A DNA stretch of 64,000 nt. It comes from Parabacteroides gordonii MS-1 = DSM 23371. Its GTDB lineage: Bacteria > Bacteroidota > Bacteroidia > Bacteroidales > Tannerellaceae. Under the pieces are notes generated by a model that worked only from the letters and a program-made list of their open reading frames with translations, had not been told where the DNA came from and made no database searches. Below are positions 50,489-58,940 of the stretch, in pieces (position 1 is the first letter of the stretch; each line of letters begins with the position of its first letter). Where the stretch lies: NCBI RefSeq assembly GCF_000969825.1, contig NZ_KQ033919.1:1082873-1146872 (forward strand). The letters are read 5' to 3'. The position numbers were made by a program, and so were the translations under genes.

Positions 50489-51361
50489 TTATTGACAACA
50501 GCAAATTAACGCATTGCCTATTTTGTTCAAAAAACAACGTATACAGTAATCTTGGCTCAGGAATAAAAAGAATACTATTATGCATAAAAAGAGCAATGCA
50601 ACTTTAATGATGTGACATCCTGATGCACATAAAAAATTTCTCAATATTTCACACCGTATCCCTTCTTCATTTTCTACCGCTTGACCATTAATGCTAAAAC
50701 CATTTAGATTTGATCCTAAACAGATATAGAGAAAATGTCGAAGCAAATAAAGTATCAATACGATAAAGAAACTTATTGCTCCAATGCGGATAATAGACAA
50801 ATTACAACCAACATATTTCGATAGTGCATGAATAAAAACCATCACCCAAATCGTTATAACAGTTCCAATAAACACCTTTGTTATTTCAAAAGTTGAGTAA
50901 AAACCGGGAAGAACTCTTTTCCCGCGCATGGAAGTGACCAGTTGTGATGTAAAAGAATCGTCTCCTGAAATATCTTTCATAATATCGGGATAACGTCTTT
51001 GCAATTTTCGCCTCCAGTTGTTTAACCAACAATTGTGTCCTTTCATAGACAAGAACCAACAAAAACTTGCAACTACCCCTAAAAAGGCTATTACTGCAAG
51101 AAGCCCCCAATAACCGCATTCTAATTTATAAATTGTTTGAATATTATATTGCTGTTGTATGACTTTACCCGTACTAACAATCAGTGTACAATAAGCAACT
51201 AACAAAGCTCCATTAAACAAGGAATAGTAATTCATCCATGTATGGAATCGATTTTCCATTGCTTTAAATTGGTCCCTGACTAATTGAGATTCTTCATTTT
51301 GACCTTCTTGGTTATACATCCTTTCCAATAAAGCAATTAGATGTTTTGATAATATATCCAT
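50489..51361 (-). CDS. polytopic membrane protein of unknown function
   Basis: A 290-residue protein without a cleavable signal. An N-terminal cytoplasmic helix (residues 1-35, with LIALLERMYNQEGQNEES) is followed by about five membrane segments near 40-60, 84-106, 155-178, 188-212 and 250-270. Between the second and third lies a basic loop (NNWRRKLQRRYPDIMKD). The layout recalls RipA-like octameric membrane proteins only loosely; I do not assign it. It starts 2 bp after the preceding gene and is the only integral membrane product of the operon. Confidence 0.75.
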   Translation of the reverse strand: MDILSKHLIALLERMYNQEGQNEESQLVRDQFKAMENRFHTWMNYYSLFNGALLVAYCTLIVSTGKVIQQQYNIQTIYKLECGYWGLLAVIAFLGVVASFCWFLSMKGHNCWLNNWRRKLQRRYPDIMKDISGDDSFTSQLVTSMRGKRVLPGFYSTFEITKVFIGTVITIWVMVFIHALSKYVGCNLSIIRIGAISFFIVLILYLLRHFLYICLGSNLNGFSINGQAVENEEGIRCEILRNFLCASGCHIIKVALLFLCIIVFFLFLSQDYCIRCFLNKIGNALICCCQ

Positions 51362-51363
51362 GA

Positions 51364-52431
51364 TTAGTCTTTTTTACATTGTATTTTAAAATCATTGTAT
51401 TTACTTAACTCTGAATCAGATTCTACAATCATTTCTACTGTTTCATATTGTTTATCTGTACTTATTCCGATAACGTAAGTGCTCAAATACCGATCATAAA
51501 CTTTCTCGGATACCTTCATTCCAGAAAGACCTCGATAATATTCTTTATACATATAGTCTCCATCACCACCTTTTGGTCTTTCTAAAACAGAGTGCAAGCC
51601 TACACCATCTTGAATAGTATAATTAATTACTCCTAAGTTAAAATTATTGACAATAGAATTTAGAGCTGGTGAACTCCGTAGCATATACTTTTTCACTTTT
51701 TTATGTTTTTCTGTTCCACCCCAAACTGAATATTCCTCTGTTACTGCTAATCTGTCATATCCTATTGTACTTACTTGTTTCCCTAATGGTACATGTAAAG
51801 TTTTTAATGTTTGATGTATTAATGCTATCGCTTTTTTGAAATTCTTATTTGGAGAAGCTTTTACCTCCAACGAAATTTTAACTCCTTCTTTGAATCTTGA
51901 GTTTTCAACTCTCAATACTTTCAAAGAATAATCATAACCATTATAAAGAAGCGATTTAGTTTGTATCGCCAAATTCTTTAAGACCTCATTCTGACTTCTC
52001 GTATTTAATTTTTCCATTTGTATATTCATAACCAATGAAGCCCCGTCAAACTCTACTGTCGCCCCTTTACTTTTGGCATACGTAATCAATTTAGAAATAG
52101 AAACAGTTGCTTGAAGCGTTACATATACTCGACCATTTGGTAATACATCAGAAATCAACTCTTTATATTTTTTTATATTTCCCGATGAGATAGTCACGAT
52201 TTCATCTTTTAGCAATTCGTCATTTAATAAAGACGTGTTAGACGAAATAAATACTCCGTACGTTTGCTCAAGAGCACTACGTAAGGCACTTTTAATAGCT
52301 TCATCCTTGTTTGCTCCATCCGCTGAAACAGTCAGCGTTACTTCATCTTTAGCTGTAATAGCCGCATTCGCATGAATGAATGTCATGCATGTTAATAGCA
52401 TGATTGTTACAATTCTCCTCATAATACCCAT
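51364..52431 (-). CDS. exported FlgT/LPP20-like protein
   Basis: A 355-residue exported protein (signal peptide about residues 1-23, ending HANA). Residues 28-125 resemble the FlgT N-terminal/LPP20 fold: VSADGANKDEAIKSALRSALEQTYG, then ISSGNIKKYKELI and GRVYVTLQATVS. A longer C-terminal region (about 130-355) with beta-rich sequence follows and is not recognised. In flagellated bacteria such proteins sit at the outer-membrane ring of the flagellum, yet this genome type has no flagella. Resemblance is by eye only. Confidence 0.7.
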   Translation of the reverse strand: MGIMRRIVTIMLLTCMTFIHANAAITAKDEVTLTVSADGANKDEAIKSALRSALEQTYGVFISSNTSLLNDELLKDEIVTISSGNIKKYKELISDVLPNGRVYVTLQATVSISKLITYAKSKGATVEFDGASLVMNIQMEKLNTRSQNEVLKNLAIQTKSLLYNGYDYSLKVLRVENSRFKEGVKISLEVKASPNKNFKKAIALIHQTLKTLHVPLGKQVSTIGYDRLAVTEEYSVWGGTEKHKKVKKYMLRSSPALNSIVNNFNLGVINYTIQDGVGLHSVLERPKGGDGDYMYKEYYRGLSGMKVSEKVYDRYLSTYVIGISTDKQYETVEMIVESDSELSKYNDFKIQCKKD

Positions 52432-52453
52432 ATATTTGTTTAATAAAAATCAC

Positions 52454-53416
52454 TTACCACCACCAACTTCGTACAATTGTTTTTGTTACGCTTTGAGGTT
52501 GTCCTTGCCCCCAAGCTACTCCTATGGCTCGACAAGCCTCTACAATGTTTAACTTAAAAGCTTGGTCATCCTCATATTTTTTCATTTGAAACTCCCATTC
52601 TTTTCTCTCATCTTCCCGTAACTTATCGGATATTTCATAGCGTAATTTTTCTATTTGAGTGAACGAACGGCTTTTAGGATTGATTCGATTGATAAGAGGA
52701 GCAATTGAACAAGCTCCGGTTATATCCGGATGCTTCATCCATTCTGTTTTAGCTTGATTAAACAAGGATGCGGACTCTTGCTCTGTTTTTTCCCAATAAA
52801 TGGTTTCTGCTAAAGTCTGACATTGCAAAAAACAATCTGTACAAATATTAGGAACGGATAGTAAATAATGAATTGCTTCATCATATTTCTGCATGCCAAA
52901 CAGCGTATTGGCTCGATTGATTATTTCAGGACATTTACTTGTATAGTAAACAGTGATTTCATTTTTAGATTGTTGAAGCATCTCCATGAATTCTTTTCTA
53001 TATGAATTCATTTGAGAAAATGCCGCAACAAAGGCTTTCGATTCATTTATACCAATTCCCGAAAGAGTGACAGTTCGAGATGTAAACAGCTTGTTTTCTA
53101 TTACATCTCCAACCATTAAAGTGAGTTCTATTTTTTGAGAAATACGCACAGGGGTAGTAGGCAAAATATCTTTTGATACAATATCAGCTTTCGCAGTAAG
53201 GACAAAACGATCCACATAGCTTCCATTCGCCAGTCCGCTGTTTACTAATAAATCTTGCAGTTTTGTTTCCAAATTCCGAGATGCCTCTTCCGGAATCTTA
53301 TCATCTGCCACTAATACATACAAAGATAAATTATATGCTGTTGTATTCTGCCCATATAACTCTTCTATTTGCAGAAAAAACAAAGTAATAAAGACTATGA
53401 TTATTTTTGTTTTCAT
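52454..53416 (-). CDS. exported protein of unknown function with LpoB/CsgG-like N-terminal half
   Basis: A 320-residue protein with a signal peptide (about 1-22, ending LYGQ). Residues 27-145 look like the alpha/beta fold of LpoB/CsgG-type proteins (NLETKLQDLLVNSGLANG, then VRISQKIELTLMVGDV). A helical, possibly TPR-like stretch follows at about 165-290 (NTLFGMQKYDEAIHYLLSVP), and the C-terminus ends WWW. Cysteines at about 161, 192, 195 and 199 could form disulfides. No named family recognised. It lies 1 bp after the DUF6175 gene. Confidence 0.72.
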   Translation of the reverse strand: MKTKIIIVFITLFFLQIEELYGQNTTAYNLSLYVLVADDKIPEEASRNLETKLQDLLVNSGLANGSYVDRFVLTAKADIVSKDILPTTPVRISQKIELTLMVGDVIENKLFTSRTVTLSGIGINESKAFVAAFSQMNSYRKEFMEMLQQSKNEITVYYTSKCPEIINRANTLFGMQKYDEAIHYLLSVPNICTDCFLQCQTLAETIYWEKTEQESASLFNQAKTEWMKHPDITGACSIAPLINRINPKSRSFTQIEKLRYEISDKLREDERKEWEFQMKKYEDDQAFKLNIVEACRAIGVAWGQGQPQSVTKTIVRSWWW

Positions 53417-53417
53417 T

Positions 53418-54368
53418 TCATTTTTCTCCTAATATAATTATAGCTTCACCTAATCCACGCATTATTACTTTTGAAGTAATTTCGAAAGGTTCTTTTTGCA
53501 AATATTTTCTCAAATCAGTAGCAAAGTCACGAGCATCCTGTGCTTTTCCTTTTTCATTCATAAACGGAATACGAACCTGTTCAAATTGCAAAAACGATTC
53601 ACTCCCATCACTCAAATTATAAACAGATTTTACAGTGTGCTTATCCAGCCATCTTTGAATACAATCTGTTAACTCTTCTCCATTATATTCTGTTTCTAAA
53701 TCCCGATCCCAATTATCCCAACAACGAACAGTTAAAAGAATTTCTCGACCATTCTCCTGTTGATCTGTATACCAATCATCCATTTGTTTATCAAAAGGAT
53801 TTATGTGCTCCTGAATAGCTTGCTCCAATAGAATAGGTACCATCTTTTTAGATTTTTTACTAACCCCGGTTGAAGTGGCAATCCGTTTGTTGGTATAAGT
53901 ATCAAAAGCTTCTAACGTAAAAGATACGGAATTCCCTTTAGCGGTGGTATTTATCGTCCAATCAATTTGGATGATAATGTCTGATTTTATTCTTCTCTTC
54001 AAGATATCTAATGGAGTTTCTATCAAAGATGCACTGTGAGTTTTACTGGTTGTTACATTGTCTTCTGCAATTTTTACCTGCAATGTTTTGATCTCTTGCT
54101 CTGCATCTTTCAAACTATATCCCATTACCGTTAACAATTCTCCAATTTTACTAATGACTTGTGGTAATTCGACATCTTCTTGGAATGCTTGAGAATAGTT
54201 TGGTATAGTAACGGTAGTTCCTTGATTGAAATACTTTGTTATGAAATAACGCTGATTACACCAATTATTACTGGGCAATATCATGATTGTGGGTTTCTTC
54301 GACCATGCAGATAGTTCGAAACAAAACATTAAAGCCAATAGTAATGTAAAAGAAAGATATGCCCGCAT
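53418..54368 (-). CDS. DUF6175 family exported protein
   Basis: A 316-residue exported protein (signal peptide about 1-23, ending SAWSK). It starts KPTIMILPSNNWCNQRYF and has an AEDNVTTSK region and a CsgG/LpoB-like stretch (DIIIQIDWTINTTAKG, then FTLEAFDTYTNKRIATSTG). I match it to DUF6175, a Bacteroidota family of unknown role. It is the first gene of the five-gene AT-rich operon and has an AAGGA ribosome-binding-like site before its ATG. Confidence 0.75.
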   Translation of the reverse strand: MRAYLSFTLLLALMFCFELSAWSKKPTIMILPSNNWCNQRYFITKYFNQGTTVTIPNYSQAFQEDVELPQVISKIGELLTVMGYSLKDAEQEIKTLQVKIAEDNVTTSKTHSASLIETPLDILKRRIKSDIIIQIDWTINTTAKGNSVSFTLEAFDTYTNKRIATSTGVSKKSKKMVPILLEQAIQEHINPFDKQMDDWYTDQQENGREILLTVRCWDNWDRDLETEYNGEELTDCIQRWLDKHTVKSVYNLSDGSESFLQFEQVRIPFMNEKGKAQDARDFATDLRKYLQKEPFEITSKVIMRGLGEAIIILGEK

Positions 54369-54427
54369 GATTTTTCCTTCTTATTATTTTCCTGCCCTCC
54401 AAGTCTCCAAACCAGGCACATATATAT

Positions 54428-54678
54428 AAAAAGAGAGCGTGAGACTTGTCCTGCTCACCTGATTCGGGCATCGCCAAACGCCTAGAGGAAGTGAGTGAAG
54501 AAACAATATTCCCACGCTGTATGTTATACATACGAGTATGCCTATACATACTTCGGTATATATACAAAACAGAATGAGCGTCACATTGTCCCTATCCTTC
54601 CCCTTGAAATTGGCGATTTCGAACCAAGGATAAAGCAAAAAACGCTTTCTTATCTATACCGGCGATTTCTCCCGCCGA
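54428..54678 (-). ncRNA. candidate structured RNA or 5' leader of the AT-rich operon
   Basis: Several hairpins follow one another on the minus strand: TATCCTT...AAGGATA (54593-54632), TATATATAC-CGAA-GTATGTATA (54543-54564), then a rod at 54436-54518. The rod has an outer stem AGCGTGGGA/TCTCACGCT, a middle TTGTTT/GGACAA and an inner CTCACTT/AGGTGAG, and ends in CTCTTTTT. In several stems a wobble pairs as G-U on this strand but would be a C-A mismatch on the other. An exact -7 box lies upstream. It may be a free small RNA or an attenuating leader. No known class was matched. Confidence 0.45.
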
Positions 54679-54684
54679 GTAAGG

Positions 54685-54692
54685 CAAAGATA
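54685..54692 (-). promoter_or_regulatory. -7 box before the structured RNA / AT-rich operon
   Basis: TATCTTTG on the minus strand, an exact TAnnTTTG match; start expected near 54678. The -33 region is weak. No better promoter is seen between here and the DUF6175 start at 54368. Confidence 0.45.
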
Positions 54693-54813
54693 CGTTTTTC
54701 TTTTCAATGCAACGCTCTATGAGAATATTATTTCTTCAAAAGTAGGTATTTTATTAATGTTGTCAAATTTTAGTCATTAAATCCTACCAAATATCTTTAC
54801 AAACAAACAAAAG

Positions 54814-54857
54814 AAGCCCCTGCCTCGACAGCATTTATTGCTATCAGACAGGGGCTT
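54814..54857 (-). terminator. terminator of the HU-family gene
   Basis: AAGCCCCTG pairs with CAGGGGCTT, extended inward through most of a further ten positions, then followed on the minus strand by CTTTTGTTTGTTTG. It lies about 25 bp after the stop codon. Confidence 0.75.
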
Positions 54858-54881
54858 TTCGTTTACTTCCGAAGACCACCC

Positions 54882-55328
54882 TTATTCTATAACGGGTCTA
54901 TCGTCTTCACCACCGGAAGCTGTTTTGGAATCGTTCGTACTATCCACCACGTCAAACTCAAACTCCATCGAGTTCATCACCGCCTTCAATTCCGCACTGG
55001 GAAGGAAACGCAGTTTTACTTTGTGGATAGAAGACACATTCACCGCTTCCTCCGCTGCACTGCTCTTCGCATTGAAGGAGGGAACAAAAGTTCCAAAGCC
55101 TGCCACTTGCACGGAGTGGCCTTGCCGGATGAATGTCGTCATGGATTTTACCAACCCATACACCACAGACTGAACCAGTCCTAAATTAATACCTGAGACC
55201 ATTGCGACCTGGTCGCAAAGGGGCTCGAATCTAACTACTGTTGCCCGGTCAGGGACAAGCACATACTTTTCGGCCTTCGTTTTATCAAAACCGAAAGATT
55301 TCTTCACCCTTCTAACTCGTAAAGCCAT
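54882..55328 (-). CDS. HU family DNA-binding protein (HU-HIG type)
   Basis: A 148-residue member of the Bacteroidota-specific HU-HIG group. The HU-like core at about residues 35-115 includes CDQVAMVSGINLGLVQSVVYGLVKS and the beta-arm part GHSVQVAGFGTFVPSFNAKS. An acidic tail (about 120-148, ending SGGEDDRPVIE) follows. Such proteins bind DNA, but most have no defined function. It is monocistronic with a strong terminator. Confidence 0.88.
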   Translation of the reverse strand: MALRVRRVKKSFGFDKTKAEKYVLVPDRATVVRFEPLCDQVAMVSGINLGLVQSVVYGLVKSMTTFIRQGHSVQVAGFGTFVPSFNAKSSAAEEAVNVSSIHKVKLRFLPSAELKAVMNSMEFEFDVVDSTNDSKTASGGEDDRPVIE

Positions 55329-55516
55329 ACTCTTTTTTCGCTTATGAGTTAAACAGCTACAAGAATCTAACTCTCACATATTTATTCCTACATTCTTGCT
55401 AACTCGGATAAATCTACCACACCCAAATTGTATGAGAACAAAATACCCTCAATACTACTTGCAGGCAGCAACAAAAATTGATTTTACGGGAGAGAAAAGT
55501 TTCTGTTAAGGCTAAC

Positions 55517-55642
55517 TTAATCATCGAATTTAAAGCCACCTGAGGAAAGACTAAAAATGATACTTCTCCTATAATAACGTACCATCGACTTTAAATGTTC
55601 CATCACCAAGATGAATGATGCCTCTTTATTATAACGCATCAT
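55517..55642 (-). CDS. possible 41-aa small protein
   Basis: A short frame starting MMRYNKEASFILVMEHL and ending SSGGFKFDD, basic in the middle (KSMVRYYRRS). An exact -7 box (TACATTTG) lies 36 nt upstream, and a 7-bp hairpin (AGCAATT/AATTGCT) directly precedes the start. The longer frame from 55741 would include that promoter and is less likely. No family recognised; it could be chance. The rest of the 630-bp spacer holds only the repeats listed separately. Confidence 0.3.
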   Translation of the reverse strand: MMRYNKEASFILVMEHLKSMVRYYRRSIIFSLSSGGFKFDD

Positions 55643-55678
55643 TAAGCAATTAAAATTGCTACTCCCATTGTCTAATTG

Positions 55679-55686
55679 CAAATGTA
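55679..55686 (-). promoter_or_regulatory. -7 box upstream of the small frame and the HU gene
   Basis: TACATTTG on the minus strand, exact TAnnTTTG; start expected near 55671. Confidence 0.35.
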
Positions 55687-55781
55687 AATACAAAAATCGT
55701 AACAAATAAACATTTTGTTGCATTCTTTTCAAAAATAACATTTTTTATCTATTCACCCTTTTTCATCGAGAAAAGCGAAAA

Positions 55782-55868
55782 CTGCTTAATAAGTAGACCT
55801 TCATCTGCTTAATAAGTAGACAAGCCTCTACTTAATAAGCAGACAAGGGGTCTACTTATCAAGCAGTT
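55782..55868. repeat. four near-palindromic repeats with 23-24-nt period
   Basis: CTGCTTAATAAGTAGAC (55782), the same (55805), CTACTTAATAAGCAGAC (55828) and CTACTTATCAAGCAG (55852). Each core CTRCTTAATAAGYAG is nearly its own reverse complement. They lie about 90 bp after the murQ stop and upstream of the HU region. Confidence 0.85.
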
Positions 55869-55959
55869 TTTTGCCTGCATAGGGTTCGTTCAATGCTCTA
55901 TTTTATATAGAAAGGACGGTCTACCCTACCAGTTTTTCTGCCGGGGAAAATTTGTTTTT

Positions 55960-56775
55960 TCAGGCTTTCCGATAGGCATCGACTGCTTCTTTCACCGAAC
56001 CGTACATCAGGAGCAAGCGTTGCGACTGGCCGTAGCTCAGTCCCAGTTCTTCTGCTACCATGCGGGTTCCGCGGTCGACCAGCTTTCGGTTGGTAAGCTG
56101 CATATTCACCATCCGGTTGCCTTTGACACGACCCAGGCGGATCATGACAGAGGTGGATATCATGTTGAGGATCATCTTCTGCCCTGTACCGGATTTCATG
56201 CGCGAACTGCCGGTTACGAACTCAGGCCCGACAATCATTTCGATGGCGATATCCGCTTCGGCTGCCATCGAAGAATCGGGATTACTGGAGATAGAGGCGG
56301 TAAGTATCCCCTGCTCGCGGGCTTTACGCAAAGCGCCGATCACGTAAGGGGTCGTACCCGAGGCGGCAATACCGATCACTGTATCTTTGGTGGTGACCTG
56401 ATGTTCCTGCAACTCTTCCCAACCGCGCTTCAGATCATCTTCCGCATTCTCCACCGGGTTGCGAAGTGCCGTATCGCCACCGGCAATCAGACCGATCACC
56501 AGTGTTGGAGGCATTCCGAAAGTAGGCGGTATTTCGGAAGCGTCGAGTACGCCCAGGCGGCCGCTAGTTCCGGCTCCCAGATAGAAGATACGCCCGCCCT
56601 GTTTCATTCGGGGAACGATCAACTCCACCAGTTTCTCTATCCGGGGGATTGTTTTCTGCACAGCCAGTGCCACCTTCCGGTCTTCTGCGTTTATATCTTC
56701 CAGTAGCTCACGTACCGACTTATTTTCCAGATTATCGTATAAGGACTCTTTTTCCGTTATTTTGTCAAAGGACAT
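55960..56775 (-). CDS. murQ: N-acetylmuramic acid 6-phosphate etherase
   Basis: MurQ splits the lactyl ether of MurNAc-6-phosphate to give GlcNAc-6-phosphate. 271 residues with a SIS fold: YLGAGTSGRLGVLDASEIPPTF (sugar-phosphate loop), GLIAGGDTALRNPVENAEDD, and FVTGSSRMKSGTGQKMILNM. Slightly shorter than the ~300-residue E. coli enzyme, mainly at the C-terminus. It is the last gene of the recycling operon, 13 bp after the kinase. Confidence 0.96.
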   Translation of the reverse strand: MSFDKITEKESLYDNLENKSVRELLEDINAEDRKVALAVQKTIPRIEKLVELIVPRMKQGGRIFYLGAGTSGRLGVLDASEIPPTFGMPPTLVIGLIAGGDTALRNPVENAEDDLKRGWEELQEHQVTTKDTVIGIAASGTTPYVIGALRKAREQGILTASISSNPDSSMAAEADIAIEMIVGPEFVTGSSRMKSGTGQKMILNMISTSVMIRLGRVKGNRMVNMQLTNRKLVDRGTRMVAEELGLSYGQSQRLLLMYGSVKEAVDAYRKA

Positions 56776-56788
56776 ATTCTTATATTAT

Positions 56789-57637
56789 TCAGTTAGTTTC
56801 AGATATACCACTATGATACCTGATCAACCCTTCCATCGGGCTTTGAATGATCGTTCCGAGCCGGATACCCAGATCGAAAGCAATCTCTTTCAATACCGTC
56901 TGATAGTGCCAGGCAACAGAACCGGCCAGATGAACCGGCAGATCAAAATAATCGTATTGCTTCACATTCCGGGTAAAGAATGCCAGGAAACTGCGGGTCA
57001 CCAACTCCCAGACAGCAGGCTCATCCAGATGTTCCAGAATAAAAGGAGAGAAACCGGCCAGGAAACGGTTAGGGAAAGGTTGACGGTACACCCTGTCCAT
57101 AATCGATGCCGGAGTCAATTCATACTGCGAAAGGAACAGTTCTTTCAAAGCCGGTGGCAACTGGTCTTTCAGGACATCGCCAATCAGCAATTTTCCCAAT
57201 ACGGCACCACTCCCCTCATCCCCCAGGATAAAGCCCAAAGGGGAAACATTCTTCACTATTTCCTTTCCGTCATACTGGCAGGAGTTAGACCCCGTTCCCA
57301 GAATGCAAGCGATCCCGGGACGGTCGCCACACAAAGCACGGGCGGCAGCCAGTAAGTCGCTCCCCACTTCCACCGGAACAGGCAGATGCCGACTGACGGC
57401 ACGCCTGATGATTTCGTTCTTTTCCGGAAAAGCACAACCGGCTCCATAAAAATGGACGGAAGAAGGTTCTACTCCTTTCAGCCCCGGCAGCAAACCGGTT
57501 TCTATTTCTTCCAGTATCTCTTCTTCCGTCTGAAAAAAAGGGTTTGTCCCTCGCGTCTGAAAGCGAAGGATATTTTCTCCGTTCTCTACCAGACACCAAT
57601 CCGTCTTGGTGGAACCGCTGTCGGCTATTAATATCAT
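56789..57637 (-). CDS. BadF/BcrA-type amino-sugar kinase (MurNAc/GlcNAc kinase)
   Basis: A 282-residue ASKHA-fold kinase. The phosphate loop is ADSGSTKTDWCLVENG (residues 5-20). The second motif region has IACILGTGSNSCQYDG, and adenosine contacts follow in HLAGSVAWHYQ. Similar kinases next to murQ in Tannerella (MurK) phosphorylate MurNAc, which would feed MurQ directly; GlcNAc kinase is the alternative. It lies between the transporter and murQ with 13-16 bp gaps. Confidence 0.88.
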   Translation of the reverse strand: MILIADSGSTKTDWCLVENGENILRFQTRGTNPFFQTEEEILEEIETGLLPGLKGVEPSSVHFYGAGCAFPEKNEIIRRAVSRHLPVPVEVGSDLLAAARALCGDRPGIACILGTGSNSCQYDGKEIVKNVSPLGFILGDEGSGAVLGKLLIGDVLKDQLPPALKELFLSQYELTPASIMDRVYRQPFPNRFLAGFSPFILEHLDEPAVWELVTRSFLAFFTRNVKQYDYFDLPVHLAGSVAWHYQTVLKEIAFDLGIRLGTIIQSPMEGLIRYHSGISETN

Positions 57638-57653
57638 ATTCTTTTTTTATTAC

Positions 57654-58940
57654 TCAATCTATCGCTCTGTCTTTCCTGCCGAACGCCGGATCTATCTTCA
57701 GGAACGCAGTCACGGCCAATGTAATCAGACAGCATCCCATCACCCACCAGAAGAAGTTGACGTACCCCAGTTGCTCCTGCAGCCATCCGGCAATCATTCC
57801 CGGAAGCATCATACCCAAGGCCATAAAGGCGGTGCAGATAGCATAATGAGCCGTTTTATGTTCTCCGTCCGAGAAATAGATCAGGTACAACATATAGGCT
57901 GTAAAACCGAATCCGTAACCGAACTGTTCGATAAATACACATACATTAATAATCAGCAGGCTTTCAGGAAGCGCACTGCTCAGGTAAATAAAAACCAGAT
58001 CGGGCAACGTGATTGCCAGCGCCATCGGCCAAAGCCATTTCTTCAATCCGCCATGCGCCGCCACTATCCCGCCGATAATACCGCCCAACGTCAGGCCGAT
58101 AATACCGATCGTGCCATACACCAGTCCGATCTCGGAAGTAGTAAGTCCCAGTCCGCCCGCTTCCCGCGGATCGATCAGGAAAGGTGTCACCAGCTTAACG
58201 AGCTGCGCCTCGGGGAAACGGTAGAATAGCATAAACAGAATAGCGACCAATGCCTGTTTCTTCCTGAAAAACGAGACAAATGTAGCAAAGAATTCCTTAA
58301 ATATAGTAGAAGCCGTTACTGTCGCTGCCGCTTTATCCGATTTCGGAACGGGCAAGATGTATTTATGATACAGGCAGAGTCCGATAAACAAGCCGGCCAG
58401 GATCAGAAACGTGATCGACCAAGCGAACGGTATTTTACCCGTACTGTTCTCCAAAGCACCTGCCAGCATGACAAGCAGGCCTTGTCCGGCAATGGTGGCG
58501 ATGCGATAGAAAGTACTTCGTATCCCAACATAGAAAGCCTGATCGTGCGAGTCGAGTGCCAGCATATAAAAGCCGTCGGCCGCAATATCATGGGTGGCCG
58601 AACTGAAAGCCACCAACCAGAAGACAGCGAGGGTCACCTGAAAGAAATGATCCATCGGAATGGTAAAAGCGATACCGGCCAGTCCGGCCCCTATCAGGAA
58701 TTGCATGGTTACCACCCACCAGCGTTTTGTTTTCAGTAAATCGACAAACGGACTCCAGAATGGTTTGATTACCCAGGGAAGATACAGCCAGCTGGTGTAC
58801 AGGGCGATATCGGTATTACTGATACCCAACCGTTTATACATAATAACGGAGATTGTCATCACCGCTACATAAGGCAATGCCTCTGCAAAATAAAGTGTCG
58901 GGATCCAACTCCAAGGGGAAGTTCGCTTTGTCTGGTTCAT
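57654..58940 (-). CDS. MFS transporter, AmpG/MurT-like
   Basis: A 428-residue permease with 12 predicted helices. The AmpG-type start (WIPTLYFAEALPYVAVMTISVIMYKRLG) and SATHDIAADGFYMLALD in the fourth-fifth helix region identify the muropeptide-permease-like group. With a kinase and MurQ beside it, import of MurNAc or anhydromuropeptides is the likely job, as for Tannerella MurT. Its start overlaps the DUF4922 stop by 4 bp. Confidence 0.9.
   Translation of the reverse strand: MNQTKRTSPWSWIPTLYFAEALPYVAVMTISVIMYKRLGISNTDIALYTSWLYLPWVIKPFWSPFVDLLKTKRWWVVTMQFLIGAGLAGIAFTIPMDHFFQVTLAVFWLVAFSSATHDIAADGFYMLALDSHDQAFYVGIRSTFYRIATIAGQGLLVMLAGALENSTGKIPFAWSITFLILAGLFIGLCLYHKYILPVPKSDKAAATVTASTIFKEFFATFVSFFRKKQALVAILFMLFYRFPEAQLVKLVTPFLIDPREAGGLGLTTSEIGLVYGTIGIIGLTLGGIIGGIVAAHGGLKKWLWPMALAITLPDLVFIYLSSALPESLLIINVCVFIEQFGYGFGFTAYMLYLIYFSDGEHKTAHYAICTAFMALGMMLPGMIAGWLQEQLGYVNFFWWVMGCCLITLAVTAFLKIDPAFGRKDRAID

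Noticed and set aside
54268-54638. Minus-strand frames of 84-99 codons upstream of the DUF6175 gene
   Set aside because: They overlap the hairpin-rich leader and the DUF6175 start in another frame, and have no recognisable protein sequence.
54428-54692. SRP (4.5S) RNA identity for the structured region
   Set aside because: TCAGG and AGCAG, parts of the SRP core, occur in one stretch, but the GGAA tetraloop and symmetric core are missing, so I leave it unclassified.
55782-55868. CRISPR array
   Set aside because: Units are palindromic with only 6-7 nt between them, far too short for spacers, and no cas genes are present.
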